DNA of 55,142 bases, taken from positions 1 through 55,142 of IMG/VR virus record IMGVR_UViG_3300020436_000015. One strand, 5' to 3'. Below, in pieces: positions 9,833-17,901 of this stretch. The notes under the pieces are model-generated. The model saw only the letters and a program-made list of their open reading frames with translations, was not told the origin of the DNA and did no database searches. Position numbers and translations under genes: made by a program. Source of the DNA: a virus. The first letter of the stretch is position 1; each line of letters opens with the position of its first letter.

Positions 9833-11407
9833 TTATGAACTCAGGATAGAGACAGCCATTGTGACCTCTAAATCTACAGGAGTGGCTACGTTAGACACGT
9901 TTATGCCTATTTCCTGAGAGTTAGTGTTTGCCGTTACTGTCGCTGTGGTTCCGAGCGTTTGCTCGTTAATTGTTGAGCTTGCCGCAAATGTTGCTGGAGA
10001 TATTGAGGTCACCGCCGAGCCATTTACGGTTAGCTGTATGTCACAAGTTCCCGAGGCCAGCTTTACAGATATACCGTCTATGCGGACAACTTGCTTGAAG
10101 ACACGCTTCATTACCAAGTTTCCTGCTGTCAAAGTGCCAGAAAACTTTTCGTAGATGCTGTCAGTCGCCAGTGTCTCTGGCAACTGTGCAGAAGGTAGCC
10201 TTCCTGTGGCATCCAAAGTTGCCACGCCGCTTGCTACACCCTTCTGATTGACAGGTATGACCGACGTTAGGTCTACGTTGCCATACTCCAGTGCTGTGCC
10301 AGCACCGTTTACGCGAACATATTGTCCGGCGTTTGCCGTGGCAAATGTGGGCAAAGATGACTCCGGCGCTGTTCTTATCCAGCTTGTGCCGTCATAAAAC
10401 TTTAGCTGGTTAGGAGTTTGCGAACTGTCGTGCCATAAATCTCCTGTTGCTGGAGTGGATGGCGCAGACGCGGAAACCGTTAGCTTTGCTTTTGCGGCGA
10501 GCGCCGTAGGAAGACTGTCTACTTTTGCCTGCGGAATCTCGTTATTGGCTACCGACAGTTTTGCGTAGTTAATTAAGCCCGTTGCTGAATCGGTGTATGT
10601 CTCTTCAAACATCAGGCCAGTTACCGCAGTCGTAGCTGTGTTCTCTACGGTCAAGATTGTGACTAGGTTACCCGCCGGAACCGCTGTATTAAATCCAACA
10701 ATGTTCTGAGCAGGGATCGAAGTGTAGTCATTTGATGATCCTTCTCTTTGCAGTATTCCGTTTTTGTAAACCTGTAGCTTTGTGTTCTCGTCAAAAGTAA
10801 ATGGAAAGTTGGTTTGGTTAGCAGACGTAAAGGTGTCTGATCTGGTGTATCCGGTTACCGAAGTTGTGCGCACCTTGAAGATGCTCACAACATCACCCGA
10901 TGTAAGGCCAGAGTTAAATGTTACTGCGCCTGCACCAGCGGAGCCTGCGGTTGGACTAGACGTGTAGTCGTTGCTGGAACCGGGTCGCTTGAGAACGCCA
11001 CCAACGTAGACAAGAAGCTCGTCACCAGAGTCGTGGGCATAGTCCACCACGGTTTGAGCACCAGCCGCCACAGTGTCGGTGCGCCCAAAAAATATAGGTG
11101 CGCCAATCTCTCCGACTGCTTTTCCGTCTGGGCCTCGCAAAGAAGCCGCGCTAGCCAGAACAACCCAGCCGTCTTCTGTGTTTGTGTACTCTCCGACCCT
11201 GTACTTCAAGCCATCTGTAGAATCAAAGGTTATCTGGATTGGGCCATCAAAGTTGCCGCCCTCATCAAATATCTTTGCAAGAAGCTCGCCTACGGTGTTT
11301 TCGCCTAACTCTGCGGCATTGAGGTAGCGAACAACAGACTCAAACTCTGTGTTGATGTTCGTGCTACTTCCGTAGTTTTGTGGATATTGTTGGCGTAATC
11401 TAGCCAT
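9833..11407 (-). CDS. Tail fibre / appendage protein
   Basis: This protein has 524 residues. The N-terminal ~95 resemble the virion-anchoring part of T7-type fibres. Two internal repeats follow, each with a strand-turn pair and the same end (GVLKRPGSSNDYTS and GILQREGSSNDYTS, about 85 residues apart), as is common in phage fibres. The remainder is Ala/Thr/Ser/Val rich and beta in character, with a DLWHDSSQ...KFYDGTSW element typical of fibre stalks. It lies three bases after the tail-stabilisation gene. A host-surface binding role is inferred; the anchoring end is better conserved in such proteins than the tip. Confidence 0.75.
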   Translation of the reverse strand: MARLRQQYPQNYGSSTNINTEFESVVRYLNAAELGENTVGELLAKIFDEGGNFDGPIQITFDSTDGLKYRVGEYTNTEDGWVVLASAASLRGPDGKAVGEIGAPIFFGRTDTVAAGAQTVVDYAHDSGDELLVYVGGVLKRPGSSNDYTSSPTAGSAGAGAVTFNSGLTSGDVVSIFKVRTTSVTGYTRSDTFTSANQTNFPFTFDENTKLQVYKNGILQREGSSNDYTSIPAQNIVGFNTAVPAGNLVTILTVENTATTAVTGLMFEETYTDSATGLINYAKLSVANNEIPQAKVDSLPTALAAKAKLTVSASAPSTPATGDLWHDSSQTPNQLKFYDGTSWIRTAPESSLPTFATANAGQYVRVNGAGTALEYGNVDLTSVIPVNQKGVASGVATLDATGRLPSAQLPETLATDSIYEKFSGTLTAGNLVMKRVFKQVVRIDGISVKLASGTCDIQLTVNGSAVTSISPATFAASSTINEQTLGTTATVTANTNSQEIGINVSNVATPVDLEVTMAVSILSS

Positions 11408-11410
11408 GTG

Positions 11411-12925
11411 TTAATTCCTCACGTTGACCGCGAATCCAATGATTCTAAGAAGGCCATTGCCTTCTCTGGAGCGAAACCTGTATTGTGCCGCCTTGTAACG
11501 ATGGCTCCACTTTCGCTCGTACTGCCGTGATAGTGGCACATCTTCAAAGTAATTGTCGTCCTGATCGTCGTCCACTTCAAAGACTAAACTGCCAATTTTG
11601 TGGCCTCTGTCGTCTATTGCAACCATTTCGAGTATGCCTTTGCCCGTGGCTTGCACAGTTATGCTCTCTGTCTGCTTTGTGTCATACAGACTCCCGTGCC
11701 AAAGGAATGGAGTGAGCACGTCTATCTCTGGTGTAGATGCGCCGTCCTCAAACTCTTCGGGCAACAGCACTTCGTAGACACCGCCTGATGTCCCGAATGT
11801 CATTTTGCCAGCAAGGAACGAACCGCATCTTGCCTGCAAAAAGTCCGCCGTGCTGAATTTTGGCTGTGCCTGACCCCCTTCTGGGTTCATAGACAGGGTT
11901 AGTCTAGTGCAAAGCTGGTTCGTTTGAGGAAAGAAAAGATGGTACTGGGCATTGTCTTGGTCAAAGACAGCACTAATGTCCTGCTTGTTTTGCACGCTGT
12001 TGTATAGCTCTCGATACAGCAGGTCTACCTTGTCACTCAGTGAGTACGAGTAGACGAGAATACCATTCTCCTCAGACCGCTTGATGCTGTGTATTCCAGA
12101 TCGGCTCGCAAACAAAAGGTCTGTGCCAGCGTTTTGAATAGTGTTGTGAGAGAAAGTGCCGATGTTTATGTTGGCTGACTCGTCTATTGTCCAGAGCGTA
12201 AGGTCTGGGTCTATCTTGTAGATTACCGCCCTGTCATTAGTAAATACGACCAACCTATTCTGCTCAAAAGCACCAAGTCCCGTAACCACATCTGCACTTC
12301 TAAGAAGGCTCGCTATATCAAAAAACGAAGCGCGGAGAACATCTGCGCTTGTTTCGCTTTCGTCATCTGGAAATACGTCGTCTGAGTCAACTCTGCTGAA
12401 GTGAACCTCTGTAGGTTTTGATGGTATGCCAGCTACCGCAAGCCGTCTTTGTATGGAGACGCCGAATGCTGGGCGAAGTATGTTTAGTGCCGGAGACTGA
12501 TTCAAGGCAAAGCCGGAGCCGTCGTATCTGTAGGAAGACTCTCTGGGCGCAAAAAACATAACAGATTGGTCAAAGACAGCCGAAGACACGTTTGTTCCAA
12601 GCGGATATGCGTCCTTTAGGATTTGCCCGCCACCAGATTCAGAGACAAGATTTATGGAAGCACCCGTTTCTTCTGCGTAGACAATCTCAGAAGTGTTAAA
12701 AAAATTGATGTGTTTGACCACAAACTCGCCTGTTCGCTTTTTTGCACTTGCGTCACGCACGATCTGTCCGCGCCAATCGGCAGTGCAATTCTTCATGGAA
12801 GACAGGTGTTGGTCTTTGCCAGTGTCTAAGCTGGTAACGTCTCGGCTTGTGTCTAAGCCTTGGAAGTTCTCATAGGCGAATGTTTTTACCTTTACGCCAG
12901 TAAATGATTTTGTAGTGCTTGTCAT
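11411..12925 (-). CDS. Tail stabilisation / tubular protein (P22 gp10 or T7 gp12 type)
   Basis: This 504-residue protein is beta rich, with alternating hydrophobic strands and a repeated pattern of aromatic and charged turns. The N-terminus (FAYENFQGLDTSRDVTSLD) and length match the P22 gp10 stabilisation / T7 tail tubular protein B group, which forms the nozzle below the head-tail adaptor in short-tailed phages. Its start overlaps the stop of the adaptor gene by four bases (ATGA), as expected for neighbouring neck components. The assignment rests on position, length and fold character. Confidence 0.65.
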   Translation of the reverse strand: MTSTTKSFTGVKVKTFAYENFQGLDTSRDVTSLDTGKDQHLSSMKNCTADWRGQIVRDASAKKRTGEFVVKHINFFNTSEIVYAEETGASINLVSESGGGQILKDAYPLGTNVSSAVFDQSVMFFAPRESSYRYDGSGFALNQSPALNILRPAFGVSIQRRLAVAGIPSKPTEVHFSRVDSDDVFPDDESETSADVLRASFFDIASLLRSADVVTGLGAFEQNRLVVFTNDRAVIYKIDPDLTLWTIDESANINIGTFSHNTIQNAGTDLLFASRSGIHSIKRSEENGILVYSYSLSDKVDLLYRELYNSVQNKQDISAVFDQDNAQYHLFFPQTNQLCTRLTLSMNPEGGQAQPKFSTADFLQARCGSFLAGKMTFGTSGGVYEVLLPEEFEDGASTPEIDVLTPFLWHGSLYDTKQTESITVQATGKGILEMVAIDDRGHKIGSLVFEVDDDQDDNYFEDVPLSRQYERKWSHRYKAAQYRFRSREGNGLLRIIGFAVNVRN

Positions 12926-13830
12926 TTAGCATCCGTAACCAAGCCGTTGTAGTTGCTGGTTTTACTGCCGATAAAGTTTCTAGGGTTAGTTCCGTCATCA
13001 ACAATACGCATCTTGATATTCGTATTGCCGTTCAGAGACTCCCATAGCTTGCTGTTTAGAGTTCTAAAATAATTTGCTTGGTAAAACTGAGCCTTCTCCG
13101 ACATCTGTTGCATTGAGTAGTGGTACAAAAGACCGTTGACAATAATTATGTCCTCTATAGCCCTGCTGTCATTTTGACTGTCGTAGTAGTCAATCTCCAC
13201 AGTCAAGTCCCTGTAAGGGTGCATTCGGATGTCGTCTATGACCATGTTCGCAAACTCAATGAACATCAGCATGACATCTCCGTCTACAGTTCCGGGCGCG
13301 TAGTCTCCAAAGCGCCTGAGAGCCTGCATAGACAGCGTGCCTAGCGGAGAATACTTGTCTCTGATGTGCGGATTGGTGTCGCTAGATTCGGATGTTTTTC
13401 CAACATCCTCCTGCTTTGTCGCGTTCGCGTAAGTCCTGATTGGCTTTGTAACCCTGATGCTGTTTCCCATGCCATCGCCGTGTGCCGCGCAGTAATAGCT
13501 GAACGATCCGGGTATGGAAGAGGATGCGGGTATCTCAATAGTTGTTTGAGCGCCTGCTTGGCCAAGAGTGCCAGTGTTGGTTACGTTAGTGGTGTAAGCA
13601 ACCCCGCCTTGCTTGAAGGCTATCTGATGGCCTACGTTTGTAGAGTCGGACTGAACAAATGTATGTGTCTGCCCACGCTCTAGCTCAAGTACGGGTTTTG
13701 CAACGCCATCTATGTAGAAGACGTTAGCTCCATTATATGTAGCTACCGTGACAACAAAACTTGTTTTAGCAGTAGAACTACTTGAGGTGGTTCCCGTAGA
13801 ACTTGAACCCGAACCCGTGTGATAGGACAT
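12922..13830 (-). CDS. Head-tail adaptor with N-terminal cupredoxin-like domain
   Basis: The protein has 302 residues. Residues 1-22 are a Ser/Thr/Gly linker. Residues ~23-128 look like a plastocyanin/cupredoxin beta sandwich with all four type-1 copper ligands in order: His68 (GHQIAF), Cys114, His117 and Met121 (YYCAAHGDGM). Residues ~150-300 resemble the T7 gp11 / P22 gp4-like adaptor that sits under the portal (RRFGDYAPG, ANMVIDDIRMHPYRDL, LYHYSMQQMSEKAQFY). It lies between a small neck/head gene and the tail stabilisation gene. Copper binding is inferred from the ligands; the spacing Cys-x2-His-x3-Met lies between those of amicyanin and plastocyanin. An alternative is a cupredoxin fold used only for decoration. 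Confidence 0.7.
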   Translation of the reverse strand: MSYHTGSGSSSTGTTSSSSTAKTSFVVTVATYNGANVFYIDGVAKPVLELERGQTHTFVQSDSTNVGHQIAFKQGGVAYTTNVTNTGTLGQAGAQTTIEIPASSSIPGSFSYYCAAHGDGMGNSIRVTKPIRTYANATKQEDVGKTSESSDTNPHIRDKYSPLGTLSMQALRRFGDYAPGTVDGDVMLMFIEFANMVIDDIRMHPYRDLTVEIDYYDSQNDSRAIEDIIIVNGLLYHYSMQQMSEKAQFYQANYFRTLNSKLWESLNGNTNIKMRIVDDGTNPRNFIGSKTSNYNGLVTDAK

Positions 13831-13832
13831 TA

Positions 13833-14171
13833 TTAGCTTCCTTTACGGACTACTCGCGCATTCTGCACAAAGTGGTTTAGCATGAAACGCTCTACATCAT
13901 CCGCTCTGACATTATATTCAAGGCGGTTGGTCTGGTAGTTTCTTACTGGGTCAATTCCCGCTACTGGGAAAGACACGGATTCCTGCTCTCGTGTTTCAAA
14001 AACAACAATCTCGTCAGAAGAAGTTTTCTTTGGAGCGGCCTTCTTCTTTGCTGGGGCTTTTTTCTTGGGTGCAGGCTGTTCGTAAGCCTCGTTTACCTCT
14101 GGGGTGGATGGGTCGTCAGCCTTGTAGTGACCCTTCTTTGTCCTAGCTCGCTTGCGCTTTGGCTCTGCCAT
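13833..14171 (-). CDS. Small head/neck protein with basic Lys/Ala/Pro-rich N-terminus
   Basis: This 112-residue protein begins with a histone-tail-like basic region (RKRARTKKGHYK; later KKKAPAKKKAAPKK, residues ~33-50). A short folded C-terminal half follows (VSFPVAGIDPVRNYQTNRLEYNVRADDVERFMLNHF). It lies directly after the capsid gene and its hairpin, and two bases before the adaptor gene. A head-completion, decoration or DNA-contact role is plausible from this place and the basic tail, but I do not recognise the family. Confidence 0.6.
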   Translation of the reverse strand: MAEPKRKRARTKKGHYKADDPSTPEVNEAYEQPAPKKKAPAKKKAAPKKTSSDEIVVFETREQESVSFPVAGIDPVRNYQTNRLEYNVRADDVERFMLNHFVQNARVVRKGS

Positions 14172-14196
14172 TTGGGTTTCCTCTTTCTTAAATGAA

Positions 14197-14218
14197 TAGG
14201 GGGGTGTTACCCCCCCTA
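14197..14218 (-). terminator. Hairpin after capsid gene
   Basis: A perfect 8-bp stem (TAGGGGGG with CCCCCCTA) closes a 6-base loop between the capsid gene and the next gene. The sequence that follows on the minus strand is T-rich but broken (TTCATTT), so it may be a partial terminator or mRNA-stabilising hairpin that raises capsid output over downstream genes. Confidence 0.65.
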
Positions 14219-14251
14219 CCGTTTAACTCAAGACAACAAGCCGCCTAGTTA

Positions 14252-15442
14252 TTAGGATCGGCCTGACCAGTTCTTGATGTAACTATGAACTTTGTCTTGG
14301 AGCAGTTCGAGACCACACTCACTCAGGTACTCATGTTTGATGGTGTCGGCATCAGGGGACTGACGATTCTCCAGCAGTTGAGTATCCCGACCTTCGAGGT
14401 AGCGATAAGACAGATATGGGAAGTCAACGACAACCATAGATGTCTTCATGTGCGCCAACTGACGGAACTGGGGATGCAAATGCACCATCAGGTCTCCGGC
14501 AAAGGTCTCGTATTGGGTAAGATTTACACCGTAAGTGCCTTCGATTGCTGTCGGACGCCAGCGGTTCTTACCGATTTGTTGCAGATGGTTAGCAACAGTT
14601 TCGCCAACGAAAGCGATCTTCTGCTTGGAACCAAACTTGAAGACGCTAGAGATGAGCAAGTCATCAAAGCCTTCTTCAGTCATGTTTCCAGCAGAAGCAC
14701 CACCGTAACTTGCGTAGTCAGTGGTGATGTCGGTTACGTTGGTCATGCTGTTGATAAGACCACCCGTGTAGCGGGTCGGAGCATTTGTTGAGCCGTTTGC
14801 TTCGTGCTTCTTACCGAAGAACATCGCTCGCTCAATGTCGCTCATGTGTAGCTTCAGCGCCTTCGTCATGGCTTCATCCATCTTGTCTCCAGTGCGAAGA
14901 TAGGTGGAACCAAGAGTGTTGGTCACTTGGAACGCAGTTCGGAAGATTTGCGTGTAGTTAGAAGCTACGGTTGCGTCGAAGGTGATAGCAGTAGGACTGC
15001 TCGCGCCTTCAGCCGCCGCGAAACCCGCTACGAACAGTTTTGCGCCACTGGCAATCTGGTGGGAAGTGCCACCAATGTTACGAGTTACAACCACGTTAGT
15101 TGCTGAATAATCAGCAGTTACGTGCATAACCTCGCCAGTAGTTTGGTTTACCAAGATTGCGCCACTGATCGCGTACTTGTTGTCGTCACCATTAGAAACG
15201 GGGACAGTCCCAGTTGTGGTGTCAGCAACAGCGGCACTCGTCGTTAAGACGCGCTCTGGCAGTTCGTCACGGAAGTTCTTGTACTCAGGGTCATCGGTAG
15301 ACTCTGAAGAACCCATTGAAAGAAGAGCGTTCAGCGGTGCATTGCCGTTAGGCTCAAGCAACGTGAAAAGCTCACGATAGTTCTTGGGGCGGAAGTCTGA
15401 GCTAAACTCACCTGTGCCCCTCATACCTTGAATAGCGGCCAT
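14252..15442 (-). CDS. Major capsid protein, SU10/DUF5309-like
   Basis: This 396-residue HK97-fold candidate resembles the phage SU10 major capsid protein group (DUF5309). Recognisable features are an N-terminal MRGTGEFSSDFRPKNYRELFTLLEPNG-type opening, an insertion of beta strands, FRTAFQVTNT, the spine-helix stretch DEAMTKALKLHMSDIERAMFFGK, and the C-terminal CGLELLQDKVHSYIKNW. It forms the icosahedral shell. An AAGGAG ribosome site lies six bases before the ATG. It has its own unit: a hairpin terminator lies upstream (after the scaffold gene) and another hairpin lies downstream, as expected for the most abundant virion product. Confidence 0.85.
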   Translation of the reverse strand: MAAIQGMRGTGEFSSDFRPKNYRELFTLLEPNGNAPLNALLSMGSSESTDDPEYKNFRDELPERVLTTSAAVADTTTGTVPVSNGDDNKYAISGAILVNQTTGEVMHVTADYSATNVVVTRNIGGTSHQIASGAKLFVAGFAAAEGASSPTAITFDATVASNYTQIFRTAFQVTNTLGSTYLRTGDKMDEAMTKALKLHMSDIERAMFFGKKHEANGSTNAPTRYTGGLINSMTNVTDITTDYASYGGASAGNMTEEGFDDLLISSVFKFGSKQKIAFVGETVANHLQQIGKNRWRPTAIEGTYGVNLTQYETFAGDLMVHLHPQFRQLAHMKTSMVVVDFPYLSYRYLEGRDTQLLENRQSPDADTIKHEYLSECGLELLQDKVHSYIKNWSGRS

Positions 15443-15569
15443 GGTTAATCTCCTTGGCTTGGAATGAAAGGATTAAGTTGTAGGCGAATTAGCGGAATGT
15501 ACCGTCGCTCATTCAGTTATGCGGCTTGGCCGTGGCGAAGCACTATTGCATTCTCTGAATATAAATCAA

Positions 15570-15595
15570 AAAAGGGGACTTTTCGTCCCCCTTTT
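15570..15595 (-). terminator. Terminator between scaffold and capsid genes
   Basis: On the minus strand a stem of AAAAGGGG(G)AC with GTCCCCTTTT (one bulged base) is followed by a T-run. It lies between the scaffold stop and the capsid start, in a 162-base gap. Because the stem is A/T-flanked on both sides it could work in both directions. No convincing promoter for the capsid gene was found in the remaining ~100 bases. Confidence 0.75.
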
Positions 15596-15604
15596 ATAGA
15601 TTTT

Positions 15605-16651
15605 TTATCCAATTCCTTTTTGGCTCATTATGCCGGAAGACAGCTTGTCAAACGTGCTGTCTCCAGTAGGCTCTGCCGCACCCTGCTGGCTAGACGGAGA
15701 TGAACCCAAGCTACCTGTATAAGCCTGTCTTCGCTGAGACATCTCGCGGTAGCGATCCATTTCCTCTGAATCCATCATGTTTTTGAAGTCGGTCATCACT
15801 TTCGAAGTAAGCTGTCCGTCAACAAAGTCTTCTAGGCTATACCCCCTTTCTGCTGTAAAGATAAGAAAGTCGTTTACCTTGTCGTCAGCCAACTGAAGAG
15901 ATGCTTGCGCCCTGTTCAGATTATTGGCAATGGTTTGCTTTACCGCATCTACTTTCTGGGTGTTTGCATTGACCACGCCATCACGAGCCGCTTGCGCTAC
16001 GCCTTGGCTCTGGGCCAAAACCTGCTGTAGCTGTGCTTGCACTTGCTGTATTTGGGCCTGTAGTGCTTGATTAGATTGGCCCTGACCCACCAGCATTTCT
16101 TTGTATCCGGGCGGTAAGGTTGCGGCGTTTTCCTTCTCCCAGCTAGCAAGCATTTCGTCCATTTCTGGCTGGGGATTTTGGCCTGCTGGCGCTTGTTTTG
16201 ACTGAGAGTCTCCAGACTTCTCGCCCTTGACGTTGCCCATGGTCGGATTCGACTTACCAGCGCGGACAATGTTGTCTAGGGTTTCTGCGACCTGCGTAGG
16301 AGTCATGTTGGGGTTAGCCTTCATGATCTTGTCTACGAGGTCGTTCACGGGCTTGTACTGCGCCTGCTTGTGATTCAAGTCGCGGTATCTGTTGTAAGTA
16401 CCCACGATTTGCTTGTCTGTAAGCGAACGCATGTTCCCATCGCCAAAATCCACAGTAAACGTCGTGGACTCAGCCAGTACGTTGTCACCTTCTGTGGTTG
16501 GAGAAAGCTCCTTGGACGCGGCTTCTTGCGGCGTATCAGGTCTTTCTGCCGGAGCGGCTTGGGTTTGTTGTGGTGGGGTAGCCGGAGCGACTCCCATTTG
16601 CTTGGCGGCAATGTTGTCGATTGCGGCCATTTGCTCTTCTGGCAATGCCAT
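15605..16651 (-). CDS. Capsid scaffolding protein
   Basis: This 348-residue protein is Gln/Ala/Pro rich, acidic in the middle and helical, with a coiled coil at ~180-215 (QSNQALQAQIQQVQAQLQQVLAQ). Its C-terminal end is Ser/Gly/Gln rich. The position immediately before the major capsid gene, the low-complexity Gln/Ala coiled coil and the lack of enzymatic motifs are typical of scaffolds of short-tailed phages, which guide procapsid assembly inside the shell and then leave or are cleaved. No protease signature is visible here or in a neighbour. Confidence 0.8.
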   Translation of the reverse strand: MALPEEQMAAIDNIAAKQMGVAPATPPQQTQAAPAERPDTPQEAASKELSPTTEGDNVLAESTTFTVDFGDGNMRSLTDKQIVGTYNRYRDLNHKQAQYKPVNDLVDKIMKANPNMTPTQVAETLDNIVRAGKSNPTMGNVKGEKSGDSQSKQAPAGQNPQPEMDEMLASWEKENAATLPPGYKEMLVGQGQSNQALQAQIQQVQAQLQQVLAQSQGVAQAARDGVVNANTQKVDAVKQTIANNLNRAQASLQLADDKVNDFLIFTAERGYSLEDFVDGQLTSKVMTDFKNMMDSEEMDRYREMSQRRQAYTGSLGSSPSSQQGAAEPTGDSTFDKLSSGIMSQKGIG

Positions 16652-16682
16652 TTTGATCTCCTATCGAAGCCGTAGCGTCGAG

Positions 16683-16949
16683 TTAGTCTTCAGTAAATGG
16701 GTCTGTTGACCCTCCTAATGCGACCTCAGACTCCAGTTGAGCACGCACTTTTACGGGCAACTCTCTGCAACGAGCCGCCGCCCATATAGCCCCACGACGA
16801 AAATTTATCTCGTCTAGCTCCATCTTGGGGGATTCTGCAATCAGCATTGCCGCCTGCAAAATCTCATCTTCCATGATCTTGTTGAGGTGTTGCCACCCCG
16901 GCGAGTTCTCTAAGTCGATGATTTCTTTCAGCTTCTTAGATGCACTCAT
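16683..16949 (-). CDS. Small helical protein before scaffold
   Basis: The protein has 88 residues, predicted mostly helical, acidic at the C-terminus (DPFTED), without Cys pairs or membrane segments. Its start overlaps the stop of the upstream basic-protein gene by four bases (ATGA). A gene of this size often precedes scaffold genes in marine short-tailed phages, but I do not know its function. Confidence 0.65.
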   Translation of the reverse strand: MSASKKLKEIIDLENSPGWQHLNKIMEDEILQAAMLIAESPKMELDEINFRRGAIWAAARCRELPVKVRAQLESEVALGGSTDPFTED

Positions 16950-17170
16950 TTTTTCTTCTTCCAGCTTATACGCTTGCTGGAAGTTTTCTTGCTAGCCGCG
17001 CTCGTACATTGAGCTTTTGTCGGGCGGCAAGCAGGGTAAGACTTGCGCTTCTCGCCCTTTTGGCGTCCACACGGCTTACCTGTCTTGCAGTCTATCCAGC
17101 CTTTCCCATTGTTCTGGGAGAACCACTTTTTTAGGCTGTTACTGCCGCTACTTTTTCTTTTTGCTGGCAC
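16946..17170 (-). CDS. Tiny basic Cys-containing protein (DUF6321-like)
   Basis: This protein has 74 residues, about a third of them Lys/Arg, with a core of SLKKWFSQNNGKGWIDCK, TGKPCGRQKGEKRK and YPACRPTKAQCT. The four Cys (C...C...C...C) with Gly-rich spacing could form a small zinc knuckle. The core resembles the DUF6321-type proteins seen in many marine phages (named from memory). It overlaps the upstream gene by 23 bases and the downstream gene by four. Nucleic-acid binding is likely from charge, but no function is established. Confidence 0.7.
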   Translation of the reverse strand: MPAKRKSSGSNSLKKWFSQNNGKGWIDCKTGKPCGRQKGEKRKSYPACRPTKAQCTSAASKKTSSKRISWKKKK

Positions 17171-17327
17171 TCTTGTTGCCCCAGTTCTTAGCGCCGACCT
17201 TTCGACACTTAACTAATGCACCACTCGCATACGCCGAAGGCCAGACTTTATATCTGGCCTTTACCTTGCTGTAGCAAGCGTCCTTCTTGCCTTTTGACTT
17301 GGACTTACTTTTGCTTTTTCCTGCCAC
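17148..17327 (-). CDS. Tiny basic protein (DUF5872-like), GTG start
   Basis: This 59-residue protein starts with GTG at 17327, inside the end of the upstream gene. It has a Lys/Ser-rich opening (KSKSKSKSKGKKD). The core is then KDACYSKVKARYKVWPSAY and ASGALVKCRKVGAKNWG, which resembles the DUF5872 family of phages and giant viruses, followed by a basic tail (SKKKK). It has two Cys. Overlaps on both sides place it firmly in the tiny-gene cassette. Confidence 0.75.
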   Translation of the reverse strand: MAGKSKSKSKSKGKKDACYSKVKARYKVWPSAYASGALVKCRKVGAKNWGNKSASKKKK

Positions 17328-17421
17328 GCCTTAACCCCTTAAAGTCAGCGCCAGTGATCTTGTTCTTTGGCTTAGCGACTCTAGCTATTCTCTGTTGCTT
17401 TGGTGTCAGTTTCTTTGCCAT
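17305..17421 (-). CDS. Tiny basic protein (38 aa)
   Basis: The protein reads MAKKLTPKQQRIARVAKPKN followed by KITGADFKGLRRGRKKQK, half of it basic or polar. Its start and the upstream stop share the TAATG overlap, and its end overlaps the GTG-start gene. The motif KxTPKQxxxAxxAxPxNKITGADF is familiar to me from marine phage genomes. No function is known; binding of DNA or RNA is likely from charge. Confidence 0.7.
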   Translation of the reverse strand: MAKKLTPKQQRIARVAKPKNKITGADFKGLRRGRKKQK

Positions 17422-17537
17422 TACCTTTTTCCACCCTTTTTTGCAGGCACTCGCTTCTTGGTACACGGACAATCGTTGTGCTTCATGTTACCAGTTTGAG
17501 TGCGGCGTCCAAGCGCCTTGATAGATTTTGTCTTCAT
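17421..17537 (-). CDS. Tiny basic protein (38 aa) with Cys-x-Cys
   Basis: The protein begins MKTKSIKALGRRTQTGN and has a C-P-C pair (HNDCPCTKKRVPAKKGGKR). It overlaps the upstream gene by four bases (ATGA) and the downstream one by one base (TAATG), which is the main evidence that so short a frame is translated. Function unknown. Confidence 0.65.
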   Translation of the reverse strand: MKTKSIKALGRRTQTGNMKHNDCPCTKKRVPAKKGGKR

Positions 17538-17788
17538 TTCATTGACTTCGCGCCCTTACACTTCCAGCGTTTGCGGCTGAGATTGTTAGGCGTGTTGGGA
17601 TCGTTTTGCTTTTTCTTGGACAGGCGCTTCTTGATACCAAGAGAGCGTGCGCAATAAGAGTCGCCCTTGGACGTGCCGGGCTTGACTCGTGGGCCACCGC
17701 CTTTCGCCTTGCCTGCTTGCCCGTAACTAACGCGCTTGCCGGACTTGGTTACTTTGACTTTGGCCTTGCCCTTGCGGGGCTTAGCCAT
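17534..17788 (-). CDS. Small basic protein (DUF6321-like, 84 aa)
   Basis: This 84-residue protein is very rich in Lys, Arg and Gly. The core segments are GKRVSYGQAGKAKGGGPRVK, PGTSKGDSYCARSLGI and DPNTPNNLSRKRWKCKG, with Cys at two places. It resembles a second DUF6321-type group found in marine phages. It is coupled by overlap at both ends. Its pI must be extreme. Packaging of DNA or interaction with the scaffold/capsid is possible given its place before those genes, but there is no direct evidence. Confidence 0.7.
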   Translation of the reverse strand: MAKPRKGKAKVKVTKSGKRVSYGQAGKAKGGGPRVKPGTSKGDSYCARSLGIKKRLSKKKQNDPNTPNNLSRKRWKCKGAKSMK

Positions 17789-17901
17789 TACTTCTTCATG
17801 CCTCGCGGCTTGGTGCGCTTCTTAACCGTGCCAAAGGCAGGCTTGTGCGCTCGATCAGCAATGGATTTGGCTGTCTTTCTGGATTTCTTACGGCCTTTCA
17901 T
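17788..17901 (-). CDS. Tiny basic protein (37 aa)
   Basis: The protein reads MKGRKKSRKTAKSIADRAHK then PAFGTVKKRTKPRGMKK, with about 17 basic residues of 37. Both start and stop sit in one-base TAATG overlaps with the neighbours, which supports translation despite the length. It is similar in style to the 33-residue protein at 38865-38966 (Lys-rich, with KSM/KKA words). Function unknown. Confidence 0.65.
   Translation of the reverse strand: MKGRKKSRKTAKSIADRAHKPAFGTVKKRTKPRGMKK

Noticed and set aside
10900-11010. Tandem DNA repeat in the 524-residue fibre gene
   Set aside because: The protein repeats (SSNDYTS segments) are real but diverged at DNA level; treated as a domain feature and not a repeat element.
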